Assembly (NCBI GenBank): GCA_024228115.1 | Contig: JAAETT010000437.1 | Coordinates: 1-45,326, forward strand | Length of the DNA: 45,326 nucleotides | From: a bacterium | GTDB lineage: Bacteria; Myxococcota_A; UBA9160; UBA6930 | Reading direction: 5' to 3' | In this document: positions 10,111 to 20,739 of the stretch, piece by piece | Position numbering within the stretch: position 1 is the stretch's first letter | How the letters are laid out: the number at the start of each line of letters is the position of its first letter | Made by a program: the position numbers and the translations under genes | Notes under the pieces: model-generated | What the model was told of the DNA's origin: nothing | Database searches by the model: none | What the model saw: the letters and a program-made list of their open reading frames with translations, nothing else

Positions 10111-12027
10111 TCAGCTCCCTGCACCGAGGATCTGCTCGATGCGCGCGCGAATTTCATGCACTTTGAAGGGCTGTCCCTGGACCTTCGACAGGCTTTCCGC
10201 AGGAACCAGGAACTCGGCCCGCAGCAGGCGTCGGAGTTGGCCCGCGTTGAGCTCGGGCACGAGCACCTGACGGAAGCGTGACAGGACTTCGCCCAGGTCG
10301 GAAGGGAACGGATTCAGGTGGCGCAGATGCACGCTCGAAACGTCGAGCCCGTCTTCCCTGGCTCCGTTCACCGCGGAGCTGATGGCGCCGTAGGTGCCTC
10401 CCCAACCGATCACCAGGAGTTCGCCCTGGTCCGCTCCGTTCACTTCGGTCGGGGGAATGTCCTGGGTAATGCGAGCCACCTTCTCGGCTCGAAGCCGAAC
10501 CATTCGCTCGTGGTTCTCGGCCACGTAGGACACGGTTCCGGTGTTCTCCTCGCTTTCGAGACCGCCGATGCGATGCTCGAGCCCCTTGGTTCCGGGAATG
10601 GCCCAGGGCCGCGCAAGCGTGTCCGGATCCCGCAGATAGGGCAGGAAACCCTCCGGGTCCTGGTGGTAGCGGACCTCGGTTCGCGGCAGGGAATCCACAT
10701 CCGGAATCAGCCAGGGCTCCGAGCTGTTGGCCAGGTATCCGTCCGACAACACCGTAACCGGCGTCATGTACTTCACGGCGAGCTGGAAGGCTTCGATCAT
10801 GATCGTGAAGCAATCGCCCGGGGTGCAGGGTGCGAGCACCGGCATCGGACTGTCGGAGTTTCGCCCGTACAAAGCAGCCAGCAGGTCGGCCTGCTCCGTC
10901 TTGGTAGGCATTCCGGTCGAGGGCCCCGCGCGCTGGACATCCACGACCACGATCGGAAGCTCGGTCATCACCGCGAGACCAATGGCCTCCTGCTTCAGGA
11001 GGAGGCCTGGGCCGCTCGTCGTGGTGGCGGCGAGCTGGCCTGCGAAGGCGGCGCCAATCGTCGCGCTCGCGGCCGCAATCTCATCTTCGGCCTGAAAGGT
11101 CTTCACTCCAAAATGCCGATAGCGGGCTAGTTCGTGGAGGATTTCGCTGGCCGGTGTGATCGGATAGGCGCCGAGGAAGATCGGCCTCCCCAGCTGCACG
11201 CCCGCCGCGATGATCCCCCAGGCCAATGCCTGGTTGCCCGTGATGTTCCGGTAGGTACCCGGCTGGATTTTCGCCTTCGGTACGGCGAACGAAGCCGGGA
11301 AGAGTTCGGTGGTCTCACCGAAGTGCATGCCCGCCTTCAGGACGCGGACGTTGGCTTCGAGGACATCGCCGCGAAACTTGGTTTCGAGCCACCTCACGGT
11401 CGATTCGATCGGCCGGTTGTAGAGCCAGAACATCAAACCGAGCGTGAAGAAGTTCTTGCAGCGATCCTTGTCTCGGGTGCTGAGCTTGAGATCCTTCAAC
11501 GCCTCGCGGTTGAGGGATGTCAGCGGGATCTCTACGACACGGTACCGATCGACGAGTTCGGGCAGCGGGTCGTCATCGTAACCGGCCCGCTCCAGGTTCT
11601 TTCCGGTGAATGCATCGCTGTTGATGATCACCATGCCACCGGATCGCAGGTCCGCAATGTTCCCGTGCAGGGCGGCCGGGTTCAGTGCGACCAGAACGTC
11701 GGGCTGGTCGGCGGGCGTGCGAATGTCTTCGCTGGAAAAATGAATCTGGAATCCGGACACACCGGCAAGCGAGCCAGCGGGTGCGCGGATCTCTGCTGGA
11801 AAATCCGGGAACGTCGAGAGATCGTTTCCGGCGAGTGCGGTCGACTCGGTGAACTTGGTTCCGGTGAGCTGCATGCCGTCGCCAGAATCTCCCGCAAAGC
11901 GAATGGCGACGTGCTCGAGCTGCTTGACCTGCTTTTCGGGCAGGGCTTCGTGCTCGACCGGGTCATCCGGCTTCTCGGGCTGGGCCACGGGCTCGACCTT
12001 CTTGATCGGCTTCTTGGGCTGGGCCAC
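10111..12027 (-). CDS. korA: 2-oxoglutarate:ferredoxin oxidoreductase alpha subunit (fused gamma-alpha)
   Basis: A 638-residue fused subunit. The gamma-type domain comes first (about 42-230, from the AIRFAGDSGDGMQ segment), then the alpha/pyrimidine-binding domain (about 245-470, with AYPITPASEI and a TSGPG segment), then the transketolase-C-like domain (about 520-630). With korB it converts 2-oxoglutarate and CoA to succinyl-CoA and reduces ferredoxin. The first 40 residues are an unusual Lys/Pro/Glu-rich extension with repeated QP-x-KP-like units, probably disordered. The start is GTG 12027, with AAGGAG 10 nt upstream; no ATG is better placed. Confidence 0.94.
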   Translation of the reverse strand: MAQPKKPIKKVEPVAQPEKPDDPVEHEALPEKQVKQLEHVAIRFAGDSGDGMQLTGTKFTESTALAGNDLSTFPDFPAEIRAPAGSLAGVSGFQIHFSSEDIRTPADQPDVLVALNPAALHGNIADLRSGGMVIINSDAFTGKNLERAGYDDDPLPELVDRYRVVEIPLTSLNREALKDLKLSTRDKDRCKNFFTLGLMFWLYNRPIESTVRWLETKFRGDVLEANVRVLKAGMHFGETTELFPASFAVPKAKIQPGTYRNITGNQALAWGIIAAGVQLGRPIFLGAYPITPASEILHELARYRHFGVKTFQAEDEIAAASATIGAAFAGQLAATTTSGPGLLLKQEAIGLAVMTELPIVVVDVQRAGPSTGMPTKTEQADLLAALYGRNSDSPMPVLAPCTPGDCFTIMIEAFQLAVKYMTPVTVLSDGYLANSSEPWLIPDVDSLPRTEVRYHQDPEGFLPYLRDPDTLARPWAIPGTKGLEHRIGGLESEENTGTVSYVAENHERMVRLRAEKVARITQDIPPTEVNGADQGELLVIGWGGTYGAISSAVNGAREDGLDVSSVHLRHLNPFPSDLGEVLSRFRQVLVPELNAGQLRRLLRAEFLVPAESLSKVQGQPFKVHEIRARIEQILGAGS

Positions 12028-12102
12028 TTGCTGTGGGCTCCTTGGGCGGCCGGTCTCCGAGTTGCACCCCGGGCGGGCCGCCGCGGTAGGGAACGCCCCG
12101 GC

Positions 12103-12131
12103 ATTGTATCCCCCCAGGTGACCACCGAAAC
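12103..12131 (-). promoter_or_regulatory. Possible sigma-70 promoter of korAB
   Basis: On the minus strand a TACAAT -10 hexamer (12103-12108) lies about 75 nt before the korA start, but the segment 17 nt further upstream (GTTTCG) is a poor -35. The rest of the 231-nt divergent gap between korA and the next gene shows nothing recognisable. Confidence 0.3.
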
Positions 12132-12258
12132 CCCCGAGGGCAAGAGCGTGGGAGATCTGGCCCGCCCGGGAAAAAGGCCTTTGAAAGAAAGGACTTCTGA
12201 GGGTGGCCTGCGCTCGGATGAACCTCAAGTGGCGGCCGCCCGGGGCCGATAGCAATGC

Positions 12259-13422
12259 ATGTTCTTCGCGCGGCGGGATCAGCCGCTGAATCTCCTCCCG
12301 GGGGCCATTCGCAGCCTCCAGCTCTCGCTCAACACGCCCGTCGTGCGAGTGGAGAATCTGCCCGTGGCGCCGGCTCGAGCCGTCCTGGTCCTCCATGCCA
12401 GCTCCACGGGAGGGTTGGACGTGACGCTGAGCGTACGCTCGCTCAAGAGCGGCCAGGTGCTCCACTTCGCGCCCAGCGAGGATCTGCCCGACGCGGCCAG
12501 CCTGACGGACGCGGCGATGTCGTTTGGTGAGGGCATGGGATTCTTGTTCGATGACGATGAACTCGCCGTGGGGGACGCCGAGCGGGCCCACGGAATCTGG
12601 GTCGACTTGATGGGAGACCCACCCACACAACCTCCGGTAGAGGCGCTGGCGGAGCCCCAGCCGGCGGTGGAGGAAGCCAGCTTCGAGTTCGTCGAGGAAG
12701 AAGACGAGCCCGACGAGCTGGAGCTTCTTCTGGTCGAGGCGATCGACGAAGCCACCGTGGACGAACCGGTCGCGGCGGGCCAGTCGGCCCCAGCCCTCGA
12801 ACCCACACCGGATCCGGCCCCCGAGGTCTCGGCGGAGCCGGCACCCGAAGTCTCGCCGCCGCCCGATACGAACGCGCTCACCTCGTTGGTGGAGGACGCT
12901 CTCGCGGCCGACGGTACGCCTGCCCTCTCCGAGGCCGAAGGCGTCCAGCCGGCCGCACCGATGCTGACCAAATTCCGCTCGGCCTCATCGGAAGCCGTTA
13001 CGGAGCCTCAGCGACCAGAGATCGTTTCGCCGGAGTTCTCCGATTCCGAATCCGATCCCGAGGACGGTGTCGGGCCGGAGCTCGAATCCGACGAGTCCGC
13101 CATTGGCGGCGACGCCTCCGACGCCGAGGCGAACCTCCCCGACGCCGATGGACTGGTTGGCGAATCCCCCGTGAGCGTCGAGCCCACCCAGGCCGCGAAT
13201 GCGTCGGAAGCCGACGAACCCTCGACCGGGTGTGCTTCCACAGAAGATGACACGCCGGTGCTGCACGAGGCCGATTCCGATCGGCCCCTGGCCCCGGCCG
13301 TCGCGAAGGGAGGTCGCCTTCGCAAGGCTGCTCTTGGCCGTCTGAGACTGGTGAAGAAACGAAAGCCTGCGTCCGACGAGGATCGTCGGAAATGGTTGGC
13401 CCGCATCCTCTCTACTTTTTGA
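12259..13422 (+). CDS. Acidic protein of unknown function
   Basis: I do not recognise this 387-residue protein. Residues 1-110 look folded, with alternating hydrophobic residues (PVVRVENLPVAPARAVLVLH). The middle (about 120-335) is rich in Glu, Asp, Pro, Ala and Ser and is probably disordered. The last 50 residues are strongly basic (RLRKAALGRLRLVKKRK, DEDRRKW). There is no signal peptide or membrane segment. It lies 13 nt before a PilF-like TPR lipoprotein and probably shares its transcript. No ribosome binding site precedes the ATG at 12259. The charge layout suggests a scaffold or DNA/RNA-contacting protein, but that is a guess. Confidence 0.7.
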   Translation: MFFARRDQPLNLLPGAIRSLQLSLNTPVVRVENLPVAPARAVLVLHASSTGGLDVTLSVRSLKSGQVLHFAPSEDLPDAASLTDAAMSFGEGMGFLFDDDELAVGDAERAHGIWVDLMGDPPTQPPVEALAEPQPAVEEASFEFVEEEDEPDELELLLVEAIDEATVDEPVAAGQSAPALEPTPDPAPEVSAEPAPEVSPPPDTNALTSLVEDALAADGTPALSEAEGVQPAAPMLTKFRSASSEAVTEPQRPEIVSPEFSDSESDPEDGVGPELESDESAIGGDASDAEANLPDADGLVGESPVSVEPTQAANASEADEPSTGCASTEDDTPVLHEADSDRPLAPAVAKGGRLRKAALGRLRLVKKRKPASDEDRRKWLARILSTF

Positions 13423-13435
13423 AGGAGGCAACTCC

Positions 13436-14275
13436 GTGACAAGTCACGATCGAAATCGTCGAATCCTGTCGTTGGTTCTTGCTTTGATGGCCTGCGCCGT
13501 CTTCGCTTCGGGTTGTGCCACGTCTGGCGGCAGCCCGAAAGACGTCGCGGATACCTCCAGGCCTGGGAAAGCGGCGGTCGGCTCCGACCAGGCCGAACGC
13601 CGGGCGGCTGCTCACTACAACGTGGGTACGGGTCATATGCGAGAGGGGCGCATCGAGCTTGCGATTCGCGAGTTGCGCGTTTCGGAGGAGATGAATCCCA
13701 AGGACAAGTGGACCCAGCTCGCTCTGGCGGACGCTTACCGACGCAAAGGGCGCTCTGCCGATGCGGAGCAGCATCTGCTGAAGGCGTTGGCCGTCGACGC
13801 GGACTTCCAGCAGGCCAGCCTGACCCTTTCGGCGATCTACATCCAGCTGGAACGCTACGGCGAAGCGATCGCATTGACCGAAATGCTGATCGACGATCCG
13901 ACCTTTCCCTTGCCCTGGGCAGCGCTTACCAACCAGGGCTGGGCCTACTACAAGCTGGGCCAACTCGTGCCGGCCACCGAGGCCCTCGAGATGGCGACCG
14001 AATATCATAGTGGCTACTGGCGTCCGGTCCTCAGCCTCGGCATCATCGAAGCGGCGCGCGGAAACAATGAACGTGCGATCAAGCGCTTCGAGCGGGTCGT
14101 CGAGCTCGGACCGGGGCCGCTGGCCCAGGCCGAAGCGAACTATCGGCTCGCTGAGATCTTCATTGCGCAGGGAAACCGCGATCGGGCCGTCGAGTATCTG
14201 ACAGCCTCCGCGGCACAGAGGCCTAGCGGACCATGGGGCAAACGATCCGAGGAGTATCTGGATCGTCTCCGCTGA
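13436..14275 (+). CDS. TPR lipoprotein, PilF/PilW-like
   Basis: A 279-residue outer-membrane-type lipoprotein: a signal peptide ends at Cys27 (FASGC). It is followed by about five tetratricopeptide repeats (about 55-270), seen as repeated amphipathic helix pairs such as GRIELAIRELRVSEEMNP and NNERAIKRFERVVELGP. This is the plan of PilF/PilW, which guides assembly of the PilQ secretin, and the window also holds a pilus locus; other TPR lipoproteins look alike, so no symbol is given. The GTG start has a strong GAAGGAGG 8 nt upstream. Confidence 0.8.
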   Translation: MTSHDRNRRILSLVLALMACAVFASGCATSGGSPKDVADTSRPGKAAVGSDQAERRAAAHYNVGTGHMREGRIELAIRELRVSEEMNPKDKWTQLALADAYRRKGRSADAEQHLLKALAVDADFQQASLTLSAIYIQLERYGEAIALTEMLIDDPTFPLPWAALTNQGWAYYKLGQLVPATEALEMATEYHSGYWRPVLSLGIIEAARGNNERAIKRFERVVELGPGPLAQAEANYRLAEIFIAQGNRDRAVEYLTASAAQRPSGPWGKRSEEYLDRLR

Positions 14276-14763
14276 AGGGCGGGCCGGACGAGGCGGACGC
14301 ACCGAAGCCGCCTTCCATCGGCCGGTACCTGGCGCGCCAGCGCAAGCTGCGCGGGATGGAACTCGACGAAGTCGTCGCACTCACGCGGGTCCCCCGCCGG
14401 TCCTTGGAACGACTGGAGAGCGGGGCTTTCGACGGCCTCTCGGACGGCTTCGTGCGGGGCTTCGTACGCACCGTCGCCATTGCCATCGGACTCGATCCCG
14501 ATGAGACCGTCGCCCGGCTGCTCGCGGAGCCGGAGCTTGGCCCCCGCCGCCGCTGGCCTCGCGTTAGTGCGCTGGTCGGCATTGCCGTAGGCATCAGTCT
14601 GTTCGCGGCGATGTGTGCCGTCGTCGTCATGAGCCTCACATCCTCGGGGCCGGCGGTGGAACCTGCCGATTCCGCCGGGCGAAGCGCGAACGAACCCGGG
14701 CTTCTCCGTCGGGATCCGGTCCGCGTCCTGGCAGAAGAGCAGCGCGCGCTTCGGCAGGATTGA
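14233..14763 (+). CDS. RodZ-like helix-turn-helix membrane protein
   Basis: 176 residues. An HTH_25-type helix-turn-helix (about 27-95: IGRYLARQRKLRGMELDEVVALTRVPRRSLERLE) is followed by Arg-rich sequence and one membrane helix (about 113-138), then a short Pro/Ala-rich periplasmic tail. This is the RodZ layout without the large periplasmic domain; RodZ links MreB to the wall machinery. The start overlaps the previous gene by 43 nt because no later start keeps the HTH whole. A 97-bp palindrome starts 13 nt after its stop. Confidence 0.75.
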   Translation: MGQTIRGVSGSSPLKGGPDEADAPKPPSIGRYLARQRKLRGMELDEVVALTRVPRRSLERLESGAFDGLSDGFVRGFVRTVAIAIGLDPDETVARLLAEPELGPRRRWPRVSALVGIAVGISLFAAMCAVVVMSLTSSGPAVEPADSAGRSANEPGLLRRDPVRVLAEEQRALRQD

Positions 14764-14776
14764 ACACCGCCAAGGC

Positions 14777-14873
14777 GGAAGCGGGGACGTTCTTTCCGAT
14801 GTTTCCGTTACTCGGTTTCCCGCAGAGCGGGAAACCGAGTAACGGAAACATCGGAAAGAACGTCCCCGCTTCC
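14777..14873. repeat. 47-bp perfect inverted repeat (REP-like palindromic element)
   Basis: The arms 14777-14823 and 14827-14873 are exact reverse complements around a 3-nt centre (AGA), so the DNA could form a 47-bp cruciform and its RNA a very long hairpin. The outer part reads GGAAGCGGGGACGTTCTTTC. It fills the gap between the RodZ-like gene and recO, and a 19-nt tail leads to the recO start. There is no T tract, so it is not a typical terminator. The layout resembles REP-type elements moved by Y1 transposases, and the window ends inside such a gene. Confidence 0.9.
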
Positions 14874-14892
14874 TGGCTGTTACCCTGCTTTC

Positions 14893-15726
14893 GTGCCGAC
14901 CCTCCACACCCAGGCCCTCATTCTCAGGAGTGTCGATTTCGGTGAGTCGGATCTCATCCTCCATCTGCTGACTCCGGATACGGGTCGGCTGACGGTGATT
15001 GCCAAGGGCGCCCGGCGCTCGAAGAAGCGATTCCCGGGCACGCTGGATTTCTTCAACCACCTCGATGTCCAGATCGAGCGCCGCCGGCCCACATCGATGG
15101 CTCGTCTCGAGCACGCGCGCCTGCGCCGGACGCTCCATGGGCCCCGTTCGGATCCGCGGCGCTTCGCTCTTGGTTGCTATCTGCTCGAGCTGCTCGACCG
15201 GTTGGCACCGGAGGGCGGCGCACGGGTCGATCACCACAGGTTGTTCGCCTTTGGTATCGCGGCTCTCGAACTGATCGACGATCGAAGCCCGGATGCGGGC
15301 CTGCGAGTGCTCCTCGAGGTCCGGGCCCTCGATGCCCTCGGCATCGGCCCGGAGCTCATGACCTGCGTGCGCTGCGGGGAAGTGCCAGACGGGAGTGCGG
15401 GCCCGGTCGGCTTTCATGTGGGCGATGGCGGCCCGTATTGCTCCCGTTGTCTCGCCGAGGGCCAGCATCTGCTGCCGGTGCACGTGGGGACGCTCAGGGC
15501 CCTGCAGCAGAGCCGCAGCCTGGCGACGCCCCAACTCGGCCGGCTCTCCCTGCGAGGGGGTGCGTTGGAGGAGGCCCGCGTACTGATCGCGCGTTTCCTG
15601 CGTTTCCATGTGGGCCTCGACCTCCGTAGCGTCACATTCCTGGACGCCCAATTGACACCCCCGGAGGCGAACGGAAGACTCCCGCCTCGCCCTCTCGAAC
15701 CGAAAGCCACCGGCGAAGCCCGATGA
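14893..15726 (+). CDS. recO: DNA repair protein RecO
   Basis: Loads RecA onto SSB-coated DNA with RecF/RecR and anneals strands. The 277 residues contain the N-terminal OB fold (ALILRSVDFGESDLILHLLT; GRLTVIAKGARRSKKRF), the helical C-terminal domain, and a CxxC...CxxC zinc site (CVRCGE and YCSRCL, about 158-192). The start is GTG 14893 without a visible ribosome binding site, just past the palindrome. The stop codon overlaps the ATG of a 14-codon minigene that leads to glyQS. Confidence 0.94.
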   Translation: MPTLHTQALILRSVDFGESDLILHLLTPDTGRLTVIAKGARRSKKRFPGTLDFFNHLDVQIERRRPTSMARLEHARLRRTLHGPRSDPRRFALGCYLLELLDRLAPEGGARVDHHRLFAFGIAALELIDDRSPDAGLRVLLEVRALDALGIGPELMTCVRCGEVPDGSAGPVGFHVGDGGPYCSRCLAEGQHLLPVHVGTLRALQQSRSLATPQLGRLSLRGGALEEARVLIARFLRFHVGLDLRSVTFLDAQLTPPEANGRLPPRPLEPKATGEAR

Positions 15727-15763
15727 GCATGAAGAACCGGCAGATGTCGACCGGCGGAGCCCG

Positions 15764-15790
<27 letters not shown>
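15709..15790 (+). repeat. 41-bp tandem duplication over the glyQS start
   Basis: Units 15709-15749 and 15750-15790 are identical at 34 of 41 positions. Each contains AGCCCGATGA, so the recO stop/ATG overlap (15723-15726) is copied at the glyQS start (15764-15767). Because 41 is not a multiple of three, unit 1 now encodes a 14-codon minigene (ATG 15723 to TGA 15767) joined to recO and glyQS by ATGA overlaps on both sides. The minigene is probably only a translational bridge. Confidence 0.8.
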
Positions 15791-17121
<1,331 letters not shown>

Positions 17122-17125
<4 letters not shown>

Positions 17126-19965
17126 CCGTCCGCAAGAAAGCGGCGTCTTCGCGGCGGCCGGCACGGAGAAAGGCCTCCACGAAGAAGGCTGGCACGAAGG
17201 CGGCCAAGCCCAAGAAGCGATCCGTTCGCAAGAAGGCCGCACTGCGTCGGAAGGCGACGGCGCCGCGCCCGGCTCGGAAGCGACCGGTCGCTCGCAAGGT
17301 CTTCTTCTTCGGCGACGGCAAAGCGGACGGCCGCGCCGAGATGAAGGACCTGCTCGGGGGCAAGGGCGCCAACCTGGCGGAGATGACCCGCCTGGGTGTA
17401 CCGGTCCCGCCCGGCTTTACCATCTCGACGGCCGTCTGCACCGAGTACAACCGGGCCCACGGGCGCCTGTCCGCCGAAGTGCGGAAGGCCGCGCTCGCCG
17501 CGCTCTCCAAAGTGGAGAAGGGGATGGGACAGACCTTCGGCGATTCTGCGGCGCCGTTGTTGCTCTCGGTCCGCTCTGGTGCACGGGCTTCGATGCCCGG
17601 AATGATGGACACGGTGCTGAACCTGGGCCTGAACGACGAGACGGTCGTTGGCCTGGCGGCGTCAGCCGATGATCGGTTTGCCTACGACAGCTATCGGCGT
17701 TTCATCCAGATGTACGGTGATGTGGTGCTCGAGATCCCGCACGATCGGTTCGAGGATCGCCTCGAGGCGTTGAAGGATGCACGGGATGTCGAACTCGATA
17801 CGGAGTTCAGCGGTGACGACTGGCGCACCCTGGTTCAGGACTATCTCGAGATCGTTCAGGAGCACACGGGTCGGCCCTTTCCCCAGGATCCCGAGGAGCA
17901 GCTCTGGGGCGCCGTGAGCGCTGTCTTTCGCTCCTGGGAGAACGACCGGGCGCGTCGCTACCGCGCCATCCATGACATTCCGGGAGAGTGGGGCACGGCG
18001 GTCAACGTGCAGGCGATGGTGTTCGGGAACATGGGGGATGGCTGTGCGACTGGTGTGGCGTTCACACGAGATCCCTCCACGGGCAAGAAGAACTTCTACG
18101 GCGAGTACCTGACCAACGCCCAGGGCGAAGATGTCGTCGCAGGAATTCGCACGCCCCAGCCCATCAACGAGGAGAGCAAGCAGGAAGACTCGGCCGAACT
18201 GCCCACGCTCGAGATGGAGATGCCCGTCGCCTACAAGGAACTGGTGCGGATCACCAGGCGGCTGGAGAAGCACTACCGGGACATGCAGGACATCGAGTTC
18301 ACCATCCAGAAGGGAAAACTCTGGATGTTGCAGACCCGGACAGGCAAACGCACGACCCAGGCCGCCGTTCGGATTGCCGTCGAGATGGCCAAGGAGCGAT
18401 TGATCAGTCGGGAAGAGGCCGTCTTGCGGATTTCGCCTTCTTCACTGGATCAGTTGCTTCATCCGACCCTGGATCCGGAAGCGCCGCGCGAAATCGTCGC
18501 GCGCGGCCTGCCGGCTTCGCCCGGTGCGGCGGTGGGGCGGATCGTGCTCGCGGCGGACGAGGCCGAGGCCCGAGCCAAGACCGGCGAGAAGGTGATCCTG
18601 GTGAGGCTGGATACCTCCCCGGACGACATTCACGGGATGCATGCGGCCGAAGGCATCCTGACGGCCCGCGGCGGAATGACCTCCCATGCGGCCGTCGTGG
18701 CGCGCGGGATGGGGAAGTGTTGCGTGGCGGGCTGCAGCAGCCTCCAGGTCGACTTGAACGCCCATGAGGTGCGCCTCGGCGAGCACGTCTTCCGAGACGG
18801 TGATTTCCTCACCCTCGACGGCACCCGAGGTGAAGTGATCCGGGGGGAAGTTCCGACGGTGACGCCCGAGCTTGGCGGTTCCTTCGCAGAGCTGATGCGC
18901 TGGGCAGACCGCATGCGCAAAGTAGGCGTACGCACGAATGCGGATACGCCCGAGGATGCGGCGGTCGCTCGCGAATTCGGGGCCGAGGGCATCGGCCTGT
19001 GTCGCACCGAGCACATGTTCTTCGAACCTGCGCGCATCCTTGCGGTGCGAGAAATGATCCTGGCCAGCGATACCCGCGCTCGGGAGCGCGCCCTCGAGAA
19101 GCTCTTGCCGATGCAGCGGGCGGATTTCGAGGGCATCTTTCGTGCGATGGATGGGTTGCCGGTAACGATCCGGTTGCTCGATCCGCCGCTCCATGAGTTC
19201 TTGCCCCATTCCGACGAGGATATTCGGGCCGTCGCCAATGCCTTGGATATTTCCGCGGCCGCACTGCGCGCGAAAGTCGAGGCGGTCAGGGAATTCAATC
19301 CGATGCTAGGACATCGGGGCTGTCGGCTCGGTATCAGCTATCCGGAGATCTACCGTATGCAGGTACGGGCGATTCTCGAGGCCGCCTATCAAGTGGCGGG
19401 TGAGGGAACGAAGGTCCGGCCGGAGATCATGCTGCCGCTGATTTCTCATGTGGGGGAGCTCGAAATCCTCCGCGAGCTGGCCCTGAAGGAGTTCGCCAGC
19501 GTCCAGACGGCCCACGGGGGACGCCGTATTCGGCCCCTGATCGGCACGATGATTGAGGTGCCTCGGGCGGCACTCACCTCGGATGAGATCGCACGCTTCG
19601 CCGATTTCTTCTCGTTTGGGACCAACGATTTGACCCAGACCGCCTATGCGCTTTCCCGGGATGACGCCGGCAAGTTCCTCTCGGAGTACGTGGAGGGCGG
19701 CATTCTCGAGGATGATCCCTTCGTCTCGATCGATGAGGCGGGAATCGGCCGGTTGATGCAGCTCGGAGTCGAGGGCGGCCGGCGGACCGATCGGAATCTG
19801 AAGATCGGGATTTGCGGGGAGCACGGCGGTGATCCGAAGAGCATTCGATTTTGCACGAGCCTGGGCTTCGACTACGTGTCCTGTTCGCCGTTTCGGGTGC
19901 CGGTGGCCCGATTGGCCGCCGCCCAGGCGGAACTCAGCTTGAAGAAGAGAAGGGGGAGTCGATGA
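17122..19965 (+). CDS. ppdK: Pyruvate, phosphate dikinase with a basic N-terminal tail
   Basis: Reversibly makes phosphoenolpyruvate from pyruvate, ATP and phosphate. The 947-residue protein has an ATP-binding domain (from about 60: FFFGDGKADG, LLGGKGANLAEM), a swivelling domain with the catalytic His in GGMTSHAAVVARG, and the PEP/pyruvate barrel ending with the catalytic Cys region CGEHGGDP. The family length is near 880; the extra is residues 1-59, a Lys/Arg/Ala/Pro tail like histone H1, with no similar tail on neighbouring enzymes. The start is TTG 17122, overlapping the glyQS stop. Beside TCA genes it suggests gluconeogenic or PPi-linked carbon flow. Confidence 0.96.
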
Positions 19966-20465
19966 TTCGCGTGATCCTCGTTGCGGCGATGCTGTGGGTT
20001 GGCGGGGGGCTGGCGGGCTGTGCGCTCTGGCCCTTTGGATCCGAGCAGGCCACCGGTCCGGCACCGGATCTCGATCAAGGTCTGGTGATGGCCGAGGACG
20101 CCAGCGTCATCCGCTTCTTCGAGCGCGCCCAGGATTTCTACGGGAAGCTTGCTCAACGCCGCTTCAACGACATCACGACCTATCGGGACGAGCGGCTCCG
20201 GGATTTCTTCCGCAGCGAGGGCGCGTTTTCCGACTACTACGCAGGGATGGCGCAGGCGCTTACCGAAGCCCACTTCGAGCGCAATCTGCCGCTCTCCCTG
20301 GATGTGGTCGAATTCCGGCTGGAGGGTCCCGGAGAGGCAGAGGTGGTCACCCGTCTGGTGGGAGATGATTCCCAGCCCCTGCGCCCGGGCACCACGGCGC
20401 TCGAGCGGGTGGATCGCTGGGAGCGCTTGCAAGGCACCTGGTGGATCATTCCCGGAAAGCTCTAG
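19962..20465 (+). CDS. Putative lipoprotein of unknown function
   Basis: 167 residues with a signal peptide ending LAGC (Cys19) followed by ALWPFGSE. The mature part is one small domain (about 45-167) with an aromatic, charged helix pair (FFERAQDFYGKLAQRRFNDITTYRDERLRDFF) and two or three strands, ending RLQGTWWIIPGKL. That shape is like an NTF2/SnoaL-type alpha+beta fold, but I do not recognise a family. It starts in an ATGA overlap with ppdK and has AGAAGGGGGAG just upstream, so it is co-expressed with ppdK. Confidence 0.7.
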   Translation: MIRVILVAAMLWVGGGLAGCALWPFGSEQATGPAPDLDQGLVMAEDASVIRFFERAQDFYGKLAQRRFNDITTYRDERLRDFFRSEGAFSDYYAGMAQALTEAHFERNLPLSLDVVEFRLEGPGEAEVVTRLVGDDSQPLRPGTTALERVDRWERLQGTWWIIPGKL

Positions 20466-20542
20466 CGGGCGAGAACACCCATTCGCTCCCACCCGAGCCA
20501 GGGTGCGGAAACGAGTTCACAGGGTTCCACTCAAACTCCCTA

Positions 20543-20591
20543 GAACGGAATTTGTTTTCTCACATGGCAGTTCTGTTCATACCCCCGGGGG
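20543..20591 (+). promoter_or_regulatory. Possible activator sites upstream of the sigma-54 promoter
   Basis: An imperfect inverted pair GAACGGAA / TTCTGTTC (20543-20550 and 20571-20578) and a perfect palindrome CCCCCGGGGG (20582-20591) lie 70-120 nt before the -24 box, where enhancer-binding activators usually bind. The rest of 20466-20739 holds only the promoter and leader. Confidence 0.3.
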
Positions 20592-20659
20592 CGCCTGACT
20601 TCGCGTAAAGCTCAGTCTTTCCAGCTAGTTGTGTGTTTGTACCCCCGACTCAGAGTCCA

Positions 20660-20675
20660 TGGCACGAGGCTTGCT
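20660..20675 (+). promoter_or_regulatory. Sigma-54 promoter
   Basis: TGGCACGAGGCTTGCT is a full match to the -24/-12 consensus TGGCAC-N5-TTGCW with the required GG-N10-GC spacing. Transcription should start near 20686, about 55 nt before the GTG of the sigma factor gene. RpoN promoters need an ATP-dependent enhancer-binding activator, none of which is encoded nearby. Confidence 0.8.
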
Positions 20676-20739
20676 CTCTAGCCGCACAGGACCTCGGTCC
20701 CCACCACCTTTGAGAGCCATCCACCGCCAGGGAGATTCC

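Noticed and set aside
14777-14873. Rho-independent terminator
   Set aside because: The stem is far longer than normal and no T tract follows either arm; a mobile palindromic element fits better.
14636-14945. Small proteins read through the palindrome on both strands
   Set aside because: They are translations of the inverted repeat itself, with no start signals.
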